Positions 44,301-56,008 are shown, numbered from the stretch's first letter. The stretch: DNA of 64,000 nt from Platynereis dumerilii (GCA_026936325.1 JAPTHN010000074.1:186001-250000); one strand, 5' to 3'. The notes: generated by a model from the letters alone, not told the origin. Made by a program: numbers and translations.

Positions 44301-46042
44301 TTGATCTACGAGCAAATCTAGTGGTCAGGCAGTTGGTCAAGAAATAATATTTTCACTCTTCCTTCAGAATGGTTAGATTTGGCAATGAATCATATTACAG
44401 GCAATTTCATTAGTACGTGATTCTCAGGTTCTTTGGCCACTAAATACATATTATTTCTGGTTAATCTGATTGGTTCAGAAACAACAGAACGTCACACAGC
44501 TGATTTATCAAACGTAGTAAGTACCTGTATATAGCATTGATTCCTCACAGGCAACTGACCAGAATTGCATGGTAATGAAATTGCCTGTAATCAATTTCCA
44601 TGTGATACCACAAATGAAATATATGGGTTAGTTACATGCTGATCTACAAAACATGCAATTAAATATTAGTAATTAATAATTAGTGGCCAATTTGGACAAA
44701 GTATACACGATATCACAGAGCGACAAGGATGACGTGTCTACGAATGACTTGGAAGCCTCATTCCGGTACGGCTATACAGCGTCACAGTCAGGCATGATGA
44801 CATCACAAGTAGCTAGCTACACAATAATGGAAATAAATATTTGTTAACATTTGTGTTGTTTTCTTATTACTCACATGGAATGCCAAGAGTAGAGCTGGCT
44901 TTGAAAAGATTTGACTGTGGACGGCTCCGGTTGCCATTGCTGTTCTCGTAGCTGTTGACTGCGCTGCTGCCCTCTGTAAACAAAAAGGTCGTCATGGCAA
45001 GGTAAGTTATTTGGTTACCAGGTGCTGGAGTGCAGCCCAGGGCTCATTTTGATATCATATTTTGATATCAAGTGATGTATGAAGTTGGGGAGAAGAAAAT
45101 CCAAGTCAAAAGGGAGCCCTGGGGAGTGCAAAGGAAACATCAACAAAGTATCACCACACTCCAAAGAAACATTCACCAGAATAGACCGGTGAATGGCAGT
45201 GATAGTAAATTGTAGTAAGCAAACCTTAGAACATAGATGTTTAAGCAGGAACTTACTCATCTATGCTTAGACACTAGAAAGCACTGCACTTCGACTGAAA
45301 GGTGAGATAGTCGTACAGCTGCTTCAAGACTTAAAAGCAATTGAATAGACCAGAGTGAAGGATATGAGATGATTAGTCACCAAACGTGTAGGCTTGAGTA
45401 GCTTAGTGTTTGTTTTTCCACAACTTTTTGTATTTCCTGCATTTTTCAAATTGAGCGCAATTCATGGGAAAATGGACATGCTCCACTGCTTTATAAGAAT
45501 TTCATCCAAAAAACTGTCATGGTTCACCACACAGTTGCACACTTATGAGTGTGCGCATATATATCCTTCCACATACAAATAAATTGGTGTAAATTGACAT
45601 AACTTTTGACAAATTAAGTTTACTCCCAAAGCGTGACTCAAAATAGGATATCAGCCAATTGTTGTACCAGTGTACCACTCATCATATAAGTATCATGTTA
45701 ATTGTCTGTTGTATGAATTCGATCGATTGGCTCTATGACAGTAGGCCTATAGCAAACAATTTATCCCAGTCTGGTGAAACTGAGAACTGCATGCTGCTGC
45801 CACCTGGCACAAAAGTTGATTTCCTATGCTACAGCATTGCTGTCCCAAGAAATAGTTCCAATTTCATTGCACATTCATAAAATTTCTATCCAACATTGAT
45901 GCATACCAGAGTCAGACTCGGCAATCACATTCTCTAAGGAAGTAGACAAGGCCATCAGCACACTCAGAAACAGCCCCGGTGTCTTCCAGACAAAATTGTG
46001 TGTTCCTCTGGTCGAAAGTTTGTGGACGCTCGCAGGAGCTCG
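32039..46042 (-). CDS. MIEAP-domain protein (mitochondria-eating protein, SPATA18-like)
   Basis: Seven coding exons, 46042-45907, 44973-44875, 38447-38230, 36061-35958, 35322-35115, 32903-32724 and 32323-32039, all with consensus borders and matching phases, give 409 codons plus stop. A Ser/Asn-rich, disordered N-part is followed by a coiled coil (about 152-200, LQTIRNEVHILRKELMKY...). The C-terminal domain has hallmarks of the MIEAP family: YSQTRLDAYDAL, FRSVQQMFKHIK, ECVRLAWSLTVQNPPLVID, and the closing ILWPALLE...CVHKGVVIT (human counterpart VWPALMEN...MKGEAVT). In vertebrates MIEAP binds cardiolipin and acts in mitochondrial quality control under p53. Many invertebrates carry several paralogues, so strict orthology to SPATA18 is not claimed. 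The 5' end is uncertain. Confidence 0.88.
32724..32903 (-). CDS. MIEAP gene, MIEAP-domain exon
   Basis: 180 nt (60 codons, phase 0 on both sides) from acceptor cttatAG to donor CAG|GTAATA. It encodes LAFRSVQQMFKHIKSKLRGM and an acidic helix ending YDLSHNVQ. Confidence 0.9.
33160..34100. mobile_element. 941-bp TIR element with repeated gtgaatcgggaca motif
   Basis: agtaccgtaatatggggtga (33160 on) is inverted exactly at the right tip (34100 back) for about 30 bp. A second copy of the gtgaatcgggac motif follows inside both ends (at about 33364 and 34047), so each tip is a doubled TIR. The interior is AT-rich without a transposase. It is a non-autonomous DNA element, inserted in the intron between the MIEAP exons at 32903 and 35115. 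Confidence 0.85.
34420..34467 (+). repeat. Copy of the taccccg...cggggta palindromic repeat
   Basis: gaggactgcagtaccccgta followed by ggctattacatagccagcggggta. The same 48-bp stretch recurs at about 40688-40730, where it forms the right end of the GTCC-minisatellite element. This is a short relic or solo end of that family. Confidence 0.7.
35115..35322 (-). CDS. MIEAP gene, exon opening the MIEAP domain
   Basis: 208 nt from acceptor ctttCAG to donor GGTT|GTAAGT. It continues the coiled coil (LSEQVQRQISRG) and then gives NLYSQTRLDAYDALDDLPEM, matching the YSQARLDA segment of vertebrate MIEAP. Confidence 0.9.
35958..36061 (-). CDS. MIEAP gene, coiled-coil exon
   Basis: 104 nt from acceptor ttttgCAG to donor ACAG|GTGAGA. 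It encodes a heptad-like stretch (LQTIRNEVHILRKELMKYRE...) and ends in phase 2, the AG|A making Arg with the next exon. Confidence 0.87.
36434..36878. mobile_element. 445-bp element with 17-bp perfect TIRs
   Basis: aataggtctgtctccat at 36434-36450 is inverted exactly at 36862-36878. The interior is non-coding. It lies in the intron upstream of the coiled-coil exon. Confidence 0.65.
38230..38447 (-). CDS. MIEAP gene, central polar exon
   Basis: 218 nt from acceptor atttCAG to donor GAG|GTAGGT. It encodes a His/Asn/Arg-rich polar linker containing a duplicated PVIRND motif, presumably disordered, before the coiled coil. Confidence 0.8.
39636..40730. mobile_element. TIR element built around a (GTCC/GTGT) minisatellite
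   Basis: The left end accccgctggctctatgt and the right end acatagccagcggggt are inverted copies. Between them, 39681-40575 is a nearly pure array of gtcc, gt and ac quadruplets (tccgtccgtgtgtccgtacg type). The array is open in most frames on both strands, producing 200-320-codon chance ORFs of Arg/Val/Ser/Pro/Cys or Asp/Gly/Thr/His composition. They are not genes. Like the 16.2-kb element, it is a TIR element with an amplified internal satellite. Confidence 0.75.
40731..41480 (-). repeat. Dispersed repeat, second copy at 58.48-58.99 kb
   Basis: Flanks of the hAT-like MITE here (gaacccaggggttcaaaatg..., and ttcatatcccctgaaaaaga... onward to about 41480) match the reverse complement of 58478-58990 at intermediate identity. 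It is a moderately old repeat of unknown type, interrupted by the younger insertion. Confidence 0.7.
40781..41148. mobile_element. hAT-like MITE nested in the dispersed repeat
   Basis: tagggcttggcgatattg at the left and caatatattgccaagcccta at the right are inverted copies; the interior is rich in gatatcgata. The 8-bp flanks (gtccaaag, gttttaag) agree at five positions, compatible with an old 8-bp target duplication. The uninterrupted copy at 58.9 kb lacks the insert, marking the boundaries independently. Confidence 0.75.
41976..42055. repeat. Degenerate (TCTA)n microsatellite
   Basis: About 80 bp of imperfect atctatctatc repeats, including a short tandem aatctatctattcg duplication. Confidence 0.85.
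42824..42902 (-). CDS. Candidate alternative first exon of the MIEAP gene
   Basis: ATG at 42902 with an in-frame TAA immediately before it. 26 codons (MDKLEKLIDMAGADIELTTF...) run to a donor-like GATT|GTAAAG in phase 1, exactly the phase needed to join the exon at 38447. The peptide is acidic and helical in look, like an N-terminal domain start. It may be a second promoter's first exon, or chance. Confidence 0.35.
44875..44973 (-). CDS. MIEAP gene, Ser/Asn-rich exon
   Basis: Acceptor gtttaCAG, donor CCAT|GTGAGT. It encodes GSSAVNSYENSNGNRSRPQS..., a low-complexity polar linker, and ends with one base that makes Ser with the exon at 38447. Confidence 0.72.
45907..46042 (-). CDS. MIEAP gene, most upstream candidate exon
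   Basis: Acceptor ctattCAG, donor TCTG|GTATGC. Its final single G completes a Glu codon with the next exon, a phase match. An in-frame ATG (MALSTSLENV...) inside it could be the start. Otherwise more exons lie further right. An in-frame stop precedes the acceptor. Confidence 0.5.
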
Positions 46043-47835
46043 CTGAATAGCACACTAGTCACTAGGTGGCAACACAAGACAGCATATGTTCTGATCTGTG
46101 GCAATGCAAGAGCAGTCCACTTATAGACAGAATTTATCCTATATTTATGGTAACATTGATTGTTGTTGTATTTAAATTCAACTGCATAGTATCCTTAGAT
46201 TATCCTCATGACATCCCAACTGGAGTTCGGAGTCCCAAAATATGTCTGTTATGGTCAGTGGCTTGGAGTCTGTGACCTTGTAATTGGATGGATCTTGGAT
46301 AAATCAGAATGGACAGTTTCAGGCAGACATGGTGAGGTACTCTGGATCAGGTTACAATGACCCCAGAGTCAAGAGATGACCCTGAAGAAGAGACTGTACT
46401 AACTCCAGAGCTGGCATCCCTATTTCCCACCATCACAGTCAAACAGAAATCTTTTTCTTTTTTCTATCCCTTCAGCATGTTCAGTCAAGTTCAAATATTG
46501 AATTCCACCAGGCGTTCCATCCCAATCTTTTCCTATAACAGTGTATAATGTGGTTTATATTTTATACCTATTCTAGATTGACAATTCAACTGATAAACCA
46601 AACATAGCCTACCACAGTAAACATAAAATATTTACAGGGATTTATAACAGCTTTATATTTGGAGTTAGCGCGGTATCTGTATACCAGCATTCTGAATCAA
46701 AATCCACTGCAAATCACATAATATTTTCCATTACAAGCCGGACAATGGAATCTTGCATATTCATCAATGTCCAATAGACCTGGAATTGCATATATTATAT
46801 CATACTTTGTTAGTCAACAATACTTCACATTCCTGTAAGACAGGCTACTTCTACCCTGTTGATACATTGCATGGTATGCAAATTACCATCTACAACTATG
46901 AGATTCCTAAACATAGCTGAAGTGGCCTTGTAAATTTATGCAAATAGTAAAATAATGACCATGATATTAATAATTTTCAGTACAAACATTTACTGCCTAT
47001 ATTGTACTAACTTGCAAACTGTCTCCAGACAGTCTTACTGTATACAATACATGTATGAATCATAAATAAGAAAAGGCTGTGCATGCATAACATGCCTCGA
47101 CTTTCACCTTCAAAAATAAGTATCTAGGCCCAGGTTAACTTAATGATAGTTTTCTTTTTGGAAAATTTTAAATTGTATTAAGAAAGTGAACTAAATCACT
47201 CTAGTTGGAAATCGGTCAGGGAAAAATTCTGATGATCAATTGCCACTCTTTTCATCAGTTTTCGGGACACATCAAAAGAGGAGACTCGGAACAAGTTACT
47301 TGCCAATTACGGTGAATTACCACAACTCTCAACCAAGTTGGCCTTTTATTGGTTGCAGGAAATTAAGACTCTTTCACACATTTATGCCCTAACTATCACT
47401 TCATTCACAAATTGCTCTCTTGAGTGCTGAGTCTCAAGCTCCTTATAATCAAAAACATATCTTCCAAGCAAAGCCAAGCTCCGCAGACCTGAACGGGCAG
47501 TACCCATCACATTCCTGCGGATAACCGATGGAGGTGAACTGTACAGCGTTAAGATAACCCAGCCAATTTGAGGCTGGACAGGTATTCTATGTTGGTAGTA
47601 GTGGTCTAGCAGACATAAGACACCACATAGTCCCACCTGGTTGATTGATGTTCAGAGATTGTGATGGATTCTCTATAATGGAATCCCAAGATGTGAGGGT
47701 TCAGAAATAAGCAACCTCTGGAAAAGCAAGAATCAGGTTGTAAGGCCAGTATGCTTATGAATGGCACTTATAACCTCACAATAAGCAGTTGAGCTGTTTA
47801 CCATATTTTGACGACTCTTCTGCGTGGTCGTCTTG

Positions 47836-47866
47836 ATAAGACGACCATAATTCATGGTCGTCTTAT
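47836..47866. repeat. Short palindrome with gacgaccat stems
   Basis: ataagacgaccat and atggtcgtcttat form a 13-bp perfect stem around a 5-base loop. The overlapping ggtcgtctt-gat-aagacgacc gives an alternative stem. Confidence 0.75.
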
Positions 47867-47940
47867 TGCCACGACGATTAATTGTGCAGCCCTTTATCAG
47901 CCAGGTGTCAGCAGGAGTTACTTGATACCCTCACAACTTG

Positions 47941-48060
47941 ACCACAACACACCCCTGCAACCCACCCTGCTCAAGCCACCCCCTCCCCTGCTCAAGCTTA
48001 CCCCTCCCCTGCCTGCACTCCCTTCCCTGCTTGCACCCCCTCCTTCGCTGCACTGTCCCA
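47941..48060. repeat. C-rich low-complexity tract
   Basis: Short units such as cccctcccctgctcaagc and cactcccttccctgcttgca repeat loosely over 120 bp. Confidence 0.7.
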
Positions 48061-49932
48061 TCACTTAGCCTGGCAGTGACTCCCTGCAGAGATTTAATTG
48101 ACCATGTAGTGTTCATAGACAGCTTCCTCAGTTTTAGCCTCCTCTATTAGTATTGTCAATAAAGAAGGAATATCCCTTGAAGAGCTGATGCCCTGAATCC
48201 AATTAGTCATCAAATTAACTGCTGGTCAGATCCCTCTGCTACTTTTTCATATTTCACTCAAAATAATTATGTCCATTGATACTACAGTACAGTAGTATTT
48301 GATAAATCTTTTTGCAATGGTGTGAAACATTGAAGCAAACCAATTACTCCAAGGTCAAACTGCCTTAGCTTATTATTAGCCAAAAGCTTTTTTTGTGAAA
48401 TGGCTAATTCTGAAAAAACTAATTAAGATCCAAAGCCAGATACTGATAGATAGAGAAAGAGAAATTATCTGTTGAATTTATTTATTAGAACTTTTTGATC
48501 CTTTGTACCCAGTGACCTCTCTGGGCTTGATTGCCTATTAAGTAACCCTACATAGTTGTTACGTAACACCAGGCCCATTCACGTGCCAGCAGCCTTTGAT
48601 ATCCAGCAAGAATGTGCTGGCTCAGCAAAAAATGTTTGCAAAAATCTAAATGCGAAAGTCACAAATTCTAATTAGTAAGATAGGGCATCTTACTGTACTG
48701 TATCACTATTGTCTGATATCAGAAAATCAATTTTTAAGGGCATCAAATCACTTGTAGGCCTAATTATAATCAAAATAGCTCAATTACCTTTACGAGCAAA
48801 GATTTACCAACACCATGGAAGCTTACAAACTCCCAATTATTTGGCCAAGATCAAGCATTACCAGAGAACCCTCACAAGAAAGTGTTAAAAACTGCCTAGA
48901 CTTCAGCTAGAAATTATTTATTTCAGAAAAACTCAACTTCTCAGTTATTTTTGAATGATTACATGGAGCTTCCAAGTGTGTTGTTAGCTGTTTTCATATT
49001 TTGTGTTTTGTCAGCGTGGCTATTTGAATCACTGAAAGATTTTGTGTGATGATTATTGTTAAAGGGAGCAACCTGATGATGTGGCCCTATATGAAATCAC
49101 AATTTCAATTACTTATTACTGGTGATTGGAATGACATAAATCAATGACAATAGGCCATTATATAAAATGGCCATTTTTCAGTTCACATGGTGGGAAGTTT
49201 CCAGTGCCTGAGGCAAAACATGAGGGAGCCTTGGGTGAGGAATTGGAGGTCCAAAATGAACCTGCAAGGAGGGAGGGGGGAGGGCAGTACCAGTGTAGTG
49301 ACCAGCCCACTCAGCTTGGCCAACATTGCAGTCCCCAGCCAGACTCCTTGGTGCACCTGCCTCCCCACTGTTACACATGGATAGAACCTATCTCTCTATC
49401 CTTTTATAATTAATATATATGTTGACAGAATTAATCTATCTATCTATTGATATTCATGTAGCTAAGCCTATATACATGTATAACCTTGTCTATATTTGTC
49501 ACTGGAAAACTTACAAGTGACAATTAACTTTACAGTCTGTCACTTTGATATAGAAAAAGAGTGGACTGTTACACTGAAAATGGCACTTCGTGTGTCATCA
49601 TGCTGATGATTTATCATGATCATACCCAATACTTTCAATGTTAATTTGATTTAATGAGACTTATCCCCCTTGTTGATGGCAGACAAACGAAGGGATTATG
49701 CACCTGATTTTAACTCCAAAATCAGTTATGACAAGTCAAATGGCCTTCTTTTGATCATGACTAATTAAACAGCCCCTATGTTTCCCATGTTGAAAGTAGG
49801 GAAGATGACACTACATGAGGTCTTCATCAGCTATCATGAGTGACAAAGTGCATTTATCACGGTGAATTGGTACTCATTTTTATTAATTTCTATATGAATG
49901 TGACAGACTGTAAGACTAGAATTGAGGCTTTG

Positions 49933-49933
49933 G

Positions 49934-50001
<68 letters not shown>
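49933..50001. repeat. (TATC)n microsatellite, about 17 perfect units
   Basis: Uninterrupted tatc/ctat repeats, likely polymorphic. Confidence 0.97.
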
Positions 50002-51222
50002 ATACATATATATCCAATACTACAGTATCAGTTCTTTATTTCTCCCCTATCATTAATTATTTCCTTTGCTGAGTCAGTACATTCCAACAGAAAAATTTTT
50101 TTAAAGGGCTGGCCCCATGCCATTATGTAACAGGCAATCAGGCTCACTTGCGGTCAATGAGTGCAAATGATCGAACAGCTGTGTCAGTAGAAATTTATAT
50201 AGGCCTACACAAAAGAAGAAAAAGAAGGTGTTATAAATTACTATATTGACAGTTCTATTAATGCTGTTGGGTTGTAATCTATATAGGGTTAAAGAGCTGG
50301 CCTCAATGCGTAAAATAGGTGAAAATGAGTTCATGAGGACCAATGCTAAAATTAGTTTACCAAAATGTATCTTGAATTTCAAAAGAGGTTATTGTATGTA
50401 AAATGTTTGCACATTTAATGGGCATCAGTTTTTATTTGTTTAATGTCTTTATGCCAGCATGCAAGCATTGAAGTCTCCTGTGAATTTCATGTGTTATTGA
50501 CTCATGACCTGGCATTGTTTAACATGATGTATGGTCCTATCATGACTCAGTTCTGTTACACTGTATCAGCTGACTTTCACACTGACCATGACAGTTACCA
50601 GATACTGGTAACTATCATGCACTGACAGCCTTCTGAACGTCGTGTTCTGATGCTCACCCTGAATGAGTCGTGGCAATATGGTAACACCATGAACACATGT
50701 GTGCAAATCTTCAGATATATGTGTATGAGCAGTTGACCCCTTTGATATCAGATATGAAGGAAATGCAGCTGACCAGGGAGGGGGGGGGGGGGTAGCTGAC
50801 CAGGGAGGGAGATGTCATGGGTTGACAAATGGCACAGGTGGGACAAGGGCTGGTCAGTGTTATCTTCTGTGGAAACTTTTGGGCCACATTGGTTCCCCAC
50901 TTCCTGCAAAGTTACCCTGGCTAATCAATAAGGGGTTGTCATATCTGATTTGTATAGGCCTAAGACTATTTTGTGAATTAACATACATTTTGTTGTTGGC
51001 CTAACTAGCAAAACTAGAATTCCTTAGCATATAATCATATGGTACACACATGCTGAAAGTCAATGGTTTAGTGAGAGGGGGGACAATGATGTTCATTAGT
51101 GTATTTGTGGATTATTTCGAATTCACGCCAAGTGACTGCTCCCTTTTATGTGCATATGCATATATATGAAACAACATCGGGTGTTGGCCATCCATTTTTT
51201 TCCAATTTTCGGCCATTAATTG

Positions 51223-51643
51223 TAGGGCTCTCACGATTAACCGATTAATCGCCGCCGATTCGATTTTAGTTAAAAATCGATTCCAGTTTGCAAAATCGAT
51301 TAATCTGTTATTTGTATATTTGTACCTGGAACACACTGTGTGGCCTGCAATTTCCAGGTGTTAAGAGTGAATTGCAACTGGATTGGTCAAGTGTATTGGC
51401 TAATTGGATTGGTTGTACCTGATTGAAGCAGACTGGAGTGAATGAAGTGTGAAGTCGTAATTGCACTTAGTATTTTCAATAGAATATCCAGGTATTTTAG
51501 CTGTGCTTCAAGACTATGATATGAAAAGGAACATAGCTTCTCTAGCTGTCTAGAATGGCGGGAAAACGGCGATTAATCGATTACGATTCGATTTTAGGCC
51601 ATAGATTAATCGATTTTGAAATTCTGTAATCGTGATAGCCCTA
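51223..51643. mobile_element. hAT MITE with perfect 8-bp target duplication
   Basis: The tips tagggctctcacgatta and taatcgtgatagcccta are inverted copies. attaattg (51215-51222) is repeated at 51644-51651, the 8-bp duplication typical of hAT transposons. The interior repeats the cgattaatcgatt motif. 421 bp, non-coding. Confidence 0.9.
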
Positions 51644-51909
51644 ATTAATTGTGGAATATACTGCACTTATTATATAATACATTTATCTGATAAAACGTTT
51701 TAGGTAAAAAAATGACCAACCAGTGATCTTTAAATCAATAACTTTTAAAAGGATGACCTCATCAAATATGATTTTATCTTGAAATTTCTTCACATGAAGC
51801 TTATAATTTCACGGAGCCAATTATCCCTGATCACAGAGTGGAGATTTACTTGGTAGTTTCAAACACCTGTTCCATAATTAACCCTCTTTACAGTAGTTAA
51901 AACACTCAA

Positions 51910-52068
51910 CAGTGGCGGATACAGGGGGGGGGCTAGGGGTCCCGGCGCCCCCCCCCAGACCACCAAGATGAATAATACCATTTTGAAGAAAAATTGCGAT
52001 AATGCGAGCCCGCGAATGCCAAAACACGCCCGGCCCCCGCTAGACTATCGTGTCTGCATCCGCCACTG
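51910..52068. mobile_element. 159-bp MITE with 15-bp TIRs
   Basis: cagtggcggatacag at the left and ctgcatccgccactg at the right are inverted with one mismatch. The 5-bp ctcaa on each side (51905-51909, 52069-52073) may be a target duplication. The interior is GC-rich. Confidence 0.75.
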
Positions 52069-52299
52069 CTCAAAAAGGGGTCACTTCAGGGTTTCTATGA
52101 AGTTGCTGTGAAATTGACATGGGAATGTCTCTCATGTCATTCATGTGAATTGTCCTGGATTACTTGGGCAGTAACAAAATAAATGAATGACCTCTCAACC
52201 AAAGACCCTCTGAAGAAGTCCTAAAAAATTGGTGGTACTAAAAAGAATCTGCCGATACACTTGTAACTATCATTGGCTGAATTAAATATTGCTCTCAAA

Positions 52300-52480
52300 A
52301 CTGATGGGGGGCAGTGGCATAAATGGGGGGTCTCGAGTGGGGGGGGGGTACCTGGGGGGCACACGATTCTCTGCCACTGTGCTAATTTTGTATATTTTAG
52401 GAGAGTTGGAAAGTTCATATGGGGGGGGGGACCTGGGGGGCACGTGCCCCCCCAATAGGGACGCCACTGATGGGGGGGGG
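52300..52480. repeat. G-rich tract with two related ggggggcac boxes
   Basis: Runs of 6-9 G with tacctggggggcaca and gacctggggggcacg boxes in direct order, a short local duplication. Runs of this kind can form G-quadruplexes. Confidence 0.6.
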
Positions 52481-52949
52481 TTCTATCTTAGGAAAAGTTT
52501 AATAAAATTTAACAAACTGATCCAAAACATGTCAAACATATGTCTTACATTGACAAGACCTATACAGTGCAACCTCCCTATTTCGCAGTACTTGGGGGAC
52601 ATACTTTGCTTCCCTTGATATATCAGAGGTTCTCTCTGTTTCGCAGTGCCTGTCACCCCCCCCCCCTCCCCCCTCAGGACACGTGCTCCCAGCCAGAGCT
52701 GCTGGTTGACCTACATAACATGCAAGCCCAAAAGTGAAACCACTCCCTGCTGCATTGCCTTGGCCTATTGTGAAACTACTTTGTTGTGCAACTGCCTTGG
52801 CCTTACTGCACTTGTTGAACTTTTGTCTTTAACTTAAAGACTAACTTCTTAAACTGCATAAGAAAAGCATAGAGCTGAAAAGTAAAATAATGGAATCTTA
52901 TTTCTCAGATTGCAGGAGACCTGTTATAGGTAGGAAGAAGCAGTTTTTT

Positions 52950-54879
52950 GCAGGGTTGCATGATTTAAATCGTGATTTAAATCAGTGATTTTAATCAATG
53001 ATTTTTACTGAAAACCACTATATGTTAGAAAAATGCAAATAGTTTGCATATAAATGCTATAATGGATCAGTTGACACCTTCACACTTGAATTGGCAAGGA
53101 ATCACTGCTACGATGGAGATACCAGGGTGGATTTGGCTTACTTTAATCCAGTTTAAACAGCAATCCTCTCTCATGCGACAAATTCCTAATCTCATGCCAA
53201 AAGTAGCACTCATTAAACAAGAAAACAACAATAACAAACAACAGTAATTATAAAATACTGATTCTGTGGTCATCGATGGAAATTTCAATCATTCCTTTGC
53301 TCCAAAGTATGATATTCTATGGATAGTGGCTTCAAAGTATACAAAAATTGTGTCTTCGGAATAGGATTAAACCTTGTTAAGTCTCTTATGGAAGCCAAGT
53401 AAAACTTTTCCTATTTCAGCGGTCATTCCTAGCAATATTAGGTCCAAAATGTTGACAAAATACCACACTTAAATTGACGTTAAATTCATAGTCTGAGGGA
53501 ATTTATTGCAGCTGGGAAAAGTAAAAAATATTAACAATCTACAACTTCAAATTTCAACTTGATTACATGACTTTTAGGGGGGTGAAAGAAATTTTTCCCA
53601 ATAGAGAAGAACTAATTAAGAACAGTCTATCATTTATTATTACTTCAATTTCTTCGAAAAATATTATATTTGAAAAAATAAGACTGCTTGATTTAAATCG
53701 GATTTAAATAAAAAAAATCTGATTTAAATAAAATAAATCCGATTTTTTTATATTTTTAATGCAGGTGCGCATGCGCAACTGCATTATACTAGTCACTTAC
53801 CATATAATGGGTTTTGTGGATTAGAACATGCACCCCGATATTGCTATCAAATAGTGAATTTTCGTGTTCGAAAATCAGATTTTCCATTAGTGGAGAACCC
53901 CTAGTTTTGTGCGCAGAAGCATTTTGGATTATGTATGGGTTATTTTTATAAAGAAAATCATATTTGTGACAATATGGGGTAAAATGATACATTTCTGCCG
54001 ATAAAAAAAGTTATATATATAATTTTTTCTAATCCCCAAATCTAAGAATCAAGAAAAACGTATGTGGAATATATATCAGGCATTCAGGCAATCTATATAC
54101 CAATTTTCGCTTTAAAAAATCCAGTGGTTATTGCTCTAGGCCTGTTGACAGATTGTTTCTGTAGAAAAATGGGTTTTGTGGATTGGGACAAACTCCATGA
54201 TCTTGCCATCTAAATAGCATTATCTTATTGGAAAGTCACATTTTCATATATGGAGAACATCTACAGTGGTGTTTAGGAGCATTTTGGATTATAAATAGGG
54301 TATTAAGAGACAGATGTTCTCATTTATAGCCAAAATTACAACAGTGTTTTTATGATGGTCCGGAAAAAGTAAGATTTCTTTTTTCCTGTTTTCCTTATGT
54401 GTAATAAATAAATAAAATACATTTGAGATGTACTTCAGACATTCTATATATATACCTGTTTTTGCTTACAAACATGTTCAGTGCTCCATATCTGGTTGCA
54501 GATTGTTTTCGTAGATGAGTTTGTGGATTGGACGGAGCACCTTGATCTTGCCATTTGAATGTCATTTTCAGATTTTCACTGATGGAGAACATCTGCAATG
54601 GCGTGTATGAGCATTATGGGATGTGTATAGGGTATTAAGAGACAGGATTTTCTCATTTATTGATTTTAACAAAATGATGCCCTTCTGACAGCTGAAAAAT
54701 AAGACCAGAAACAGTTGTTTTTTACCAAGGCCTGAAGTTTCAGACCTCATATATGCATATGAAAATTCAAGTTTTGAAAATATTGTGTCAAACGCAACCC
54801 TACAGTAGAAAATTCCTCCTGCATTATGCAACCCGCGGGTTCTTGTTTTTATTTAAATCAGATTTTCTTGCAACCCTGC
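52950..54879. mobile_element. 1.9-kb TIR element with gatttaaatc ends and internal three-unit tandem repeat
   Basis: gcagggttgcatgatttaaa (left) pairs with ...atttaaatcagattttcttgcaaccctgc (right end 54879). Further gatttaaat boxes lie at the left end and at 53690-53750. The interior 53797-54830 is three diverged copies of a 345-360-bp unit marked by ttttgtggatt, tggagaac and agcattttggatta. No transposase is visible. Confidence 0.7.
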
Positions 54880-55742
54880 TTCTGAGATAATTGGGTGATA
54901 TGACATGCAACACATGGATCACTCACAGCAATTTCAGCTCAAAGCAGCAACATTTCTCTATTTGGTGGCCTTTAAAGCTGTTTGTCAAAATTAGTTAAAC
55001 ACCTCTTGTATTCTTGTATCTGTCTATCTTTCCTGAATGGAAATTTCCACAAGCTGGCTATTGAATATTAATTTTCACTGAAATCAGCTGCTCTATCTGC
55101 GCCCCCCCCCCCACCTGTAAATTAATGTGACCACCAACAGGGACCTCAGAGAGGAGCCAATCTACAATGACAGGGCTCATCACCATCCTCCTACAGGAGG
55201 GTGCTCATCACAAGAACTTGATATTTGACCAAATTAAGATAATGGCAAAATGATAAGGACCCAGATTGATAACAGCCTTGGATGGGCATTGTAGAAAGAA
55301 ATTTACCATTTTACTGCTAGAATAAATTGAAGCATGGCAGTTACCAGATAACTGTAAATGGCTGTGGGAAAGAAAAAAAAAACAAAGGTTATTGGACAAA
55401 GAAAAGAAAGAAAAAATAAAAGATGGAGAGTAAGAGAGATACTCCTTCATTCTTTTAAAAGGATAAGTCTCAATTATTTGGCCTTGGTATAGCAGATTAT
55501 TTCTGCCGGAATTTGACGACATGCAGTGAAAGGTGTTTAAGTAGGGAAATAAAAGCTGGTGATGTAAATGATGATCAGTTGTGCCCAGGAGATTGATGGA
55601 CATATATAGATGGTCAGATCAATAGATGTAGATAAATGGTCAGCTTGATATATATAGATAGATGGGTAAAAATATAGTCAGAAAGTCAAACACATAGTCA
55701 AGTATAAAGACAGAAGCACATATAAGTGGTCAGATAGATAGT

Positions 55743-55744
<2 letters not shown>

Positions 55745-55834
<90 letters not shown>
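55745..55834. repeat. (GATA)n microsatellite, about 22 perfect units
   Basis: Uninterrupted gata repeats. They create a chance ORF of Leu-Ser-Ile-Tyr repeats on the minus strand, which is not a gene. Confidence 0.97.
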
Positions 55835-55835
<1 letters not shown>

Positions 55836-56008
55836 GAAATACATACATACATGCACAGATCACTTCTGTGAAATGCAAAGCCAATATCAATTGTTCCATG
55901 ACCCCTATCTAACAAGCCCCCTGATTGGTCAACAACCCACCTGCATAATGTGATGTTCACCTGTGTGAGGTGGTGTATTTCTATGGGTGTGTGACAGGCA
56001 AGTCAATA

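Noticed and set aside
47382-47636. An 84-codon minus-strand ORF with a plausible protein-like stretch
   Set aside because: No family recognised, no clear splice borders and no partner exons. It may be an old transposon fragment, but this cannot be supported.
49144-49413. GC-richer ORFs on both strands, also at 61.7 kb
   Set aside because: Several frames are open together without homology or splice signals. Possibly regulatory islands, but nothing proves it.
50101-50382. A 93-codon minus-strand ORF with a hydrophobic start like a signal peptide
   Set aside because: AT-rich sequence, no good donor site after the leader, and the remainder is poly-Phe low complexity.
55678-55960. LSIYLSIY-type ORFs, also at 8.05-8.5 kb, 49.8-50.1 kb and 60.3-60.6 kb
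   Set aside because: These are GATA/TATC microsatellites read as protein.
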